64,000 nt of DNA from Glandiceps talaboti (Eukaryota > Hemichordata > Enteropneusta > Spengelidae): the NCBI RefSeq assembly GCF_964340395.1, contig NC_135557.1, positions 62,001 through 126,000 on the forward strand. The letters are read 5' to 3'. Below the pieces are notes generated by a model. The model saw only the letters and a list, made by a program, of their open reading frames with translations, had not been told where the DNA came from and did not search any database. Position numbers and translations under genes: made by a program. Positions 63,467 to 64,000 of this stretch are shown one piece after another. Within the stretch, counting starts at the first letter, position 1. Every line of letters begins with the position of its first letter.

Positions 63467-64000
63467 GTCAAAACCTGTCGCAAACCGGTTTAAAACCAGT
63501 GAAAACTGGTCAAAACCTGTGCAAACAGGTCAAACCTCTCCAAACAGGTCAAAAACCTATCCAAACCTGTCCAAAATAGGTGCAAACAACTCAAAACCCG
63601 TCAAAACCAGTCAAAACTTGTCCAAACCTGTCCAAACCTGTCCAAACCGGTCCAAACCGGTCGAAAACCTATCGAAACTGGTCCAAAACCAGTGCAAACA
63701 AGTCAAAACTGATCAAAACCAGTCAACACCGGTTTAAAACCGGTCAAAACTGATCAAAACTGGTCAAAACCTGTCAAAACCGATCAAACTTGTCAAAACA
63801 TGTCCAAACCTTTCCAAACCGGTCCAAACCAGTCGAAAACCCATCCAAACTGGTCTAAAACCAGTGCAAACAAGTCAAAACTGATCAAAACCAGTCAACA
63901 CCTGTTTAAAACCGATCAAAACTGGTCAAAACCTGTCGCAAACCGGTTTAAAACCAGTGAAAACTGGTCAAAACCTGTGCAAACCTGTCAAACCGGTCGA

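Larger units (their letters stand above)
1..64000 (+). repeat. Decamer satellite array filling the window
   Basis: Every stretch inspected resolves into head-to-tail monomers of 10 or 11 bp: a T, then C/G/T, then 3-5 A, then a CC/CT-rich hexamer such as ACCGGT, ACTGGT, ACCAGT, ACCTGT, ACTGAT or ACCGAT. The A-run is always on the + strand and I saw no inversion or foreign insertion. The + strand is rich in A and C and poor in G. The array has no beginning or end inside the window. Tandem arrays of this size with nested higher-order structure are typical of eukaryotic heterochromatin. That assignment is inference, and I do not recognise the family. Confidence 0.98.
60215..64000 (+). repeat. 1,283-bp HOR, about three copies, cut by window end
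   Basis: Landmarks recur at exactly 1,283 bp: 60,953/62,236/63,519, 61,213/62,496, 61,430/62,713 and 60,851/62,134/63,417. All modules here have AAACCTCTCC where the rest of the window has AAACATCTCC or AAACGTCTCC. Each unit holds a block of unusually divergent monomers. The modules at 60,953 and 62,236 share a 21-bp loss and GCAAATAACTC, both absent from 63,519. Confidence 0.9.

Noticed and set aside
1-64000. CRISPR array
   Set aside because: There are short regular repeats but no unique spacers. The period is 10 bp and the intervening sequence is itself repeat; no cas-like gene is present.
1-64000. Telomeric repeat
   Set aside because: The unit is 10-11 bp and highly variable, with no G-run strand. 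It does not match TTAGGG, TTTAGGG or other telomere motifs I know.

Overview
The whole 64 kb is one satellite DNA array. I find no gene, RNA gene, transposon, CRISPR array or unique sequence in it. The founding unit is a 10-bp (less often 11-bp, rarely 9-bp) monomer of the form TCAAAACCGG, always in the same orientation, with the A-run on the + strand. Parsing one 632-bp unit by hand (4659-5290) gives 62 monomers: 46 of 10 bp, 14 of 11 bp and 2 of 9 bp, a mean of 10.19 bp. An array this long, with nested higher-order repeats (HORs) and no genes, points to eukaryotic heterochromatin (centromeric, pericentromeric or subtelomeric) from a long-read assembly. I do not recognise the satellite family and cannot name the organism.

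The organisation has at least four levels. Monomers are about 10.2 bp. Modules of 33 and 29 monomers (336 and 296 bp) are anchored on ATAGGTGCAAACAACTC. Pairs of modules make about 632 bp, and adding or removing 336-bp modules gives spacings of 510, 846 and 1,182 bp. These are copied in tandem as HORs of 1,813, 1,683, 859, 2,193, 1,742, 1,457, 732, 450 and 1,283 bp, and as three large units of 5.4, 6.1 and 4.6 kb. Some segments of 1.7-2.3 kb also recur 21-42 kb apart.

Layout (boundaries are approximate, read by eye): 1-1.5 kb cassette with an A9 run; 1.5-5.1 kb two 1,813-bp units; 4.5-7.9 kb two 1,683-bp units; 7.9-9.8 kb mixed; 9.8-11.55 kb two 859-bp units; 11.55-12.9 kb irregular; 12.9-19.3 kb about 2.9 units of 2,193 bp, the last with a 153-bp deletion; 19.3-28.2 kb mixed 510/632/846/1,742-bp arrangements; 28.2-45.4 kb three large HOR units with traceable duplication and exchange; 45.4-60.2 kb mosaic of cassettes seen earlier; 60.2 kb to the end about three units of 1,283 bp holding the most divergent monomers. 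The array runs off both ends of the window.

The many short open frames on the + strand are by-products of the repeat. Most begin at GTG (GTGCAAAC), not ATG, and they encode shifting 10-residue repeats. The - strand carries a TGA in most monomers, in TTTTGACC. Any function is more likely structural: A-tracts and CCGG-type hexamers alternate about once per helical turn over 64 kb, which predicts curved, strongly nucleosome-phased DNA. Many neighbouring hexamers are self-complementary.
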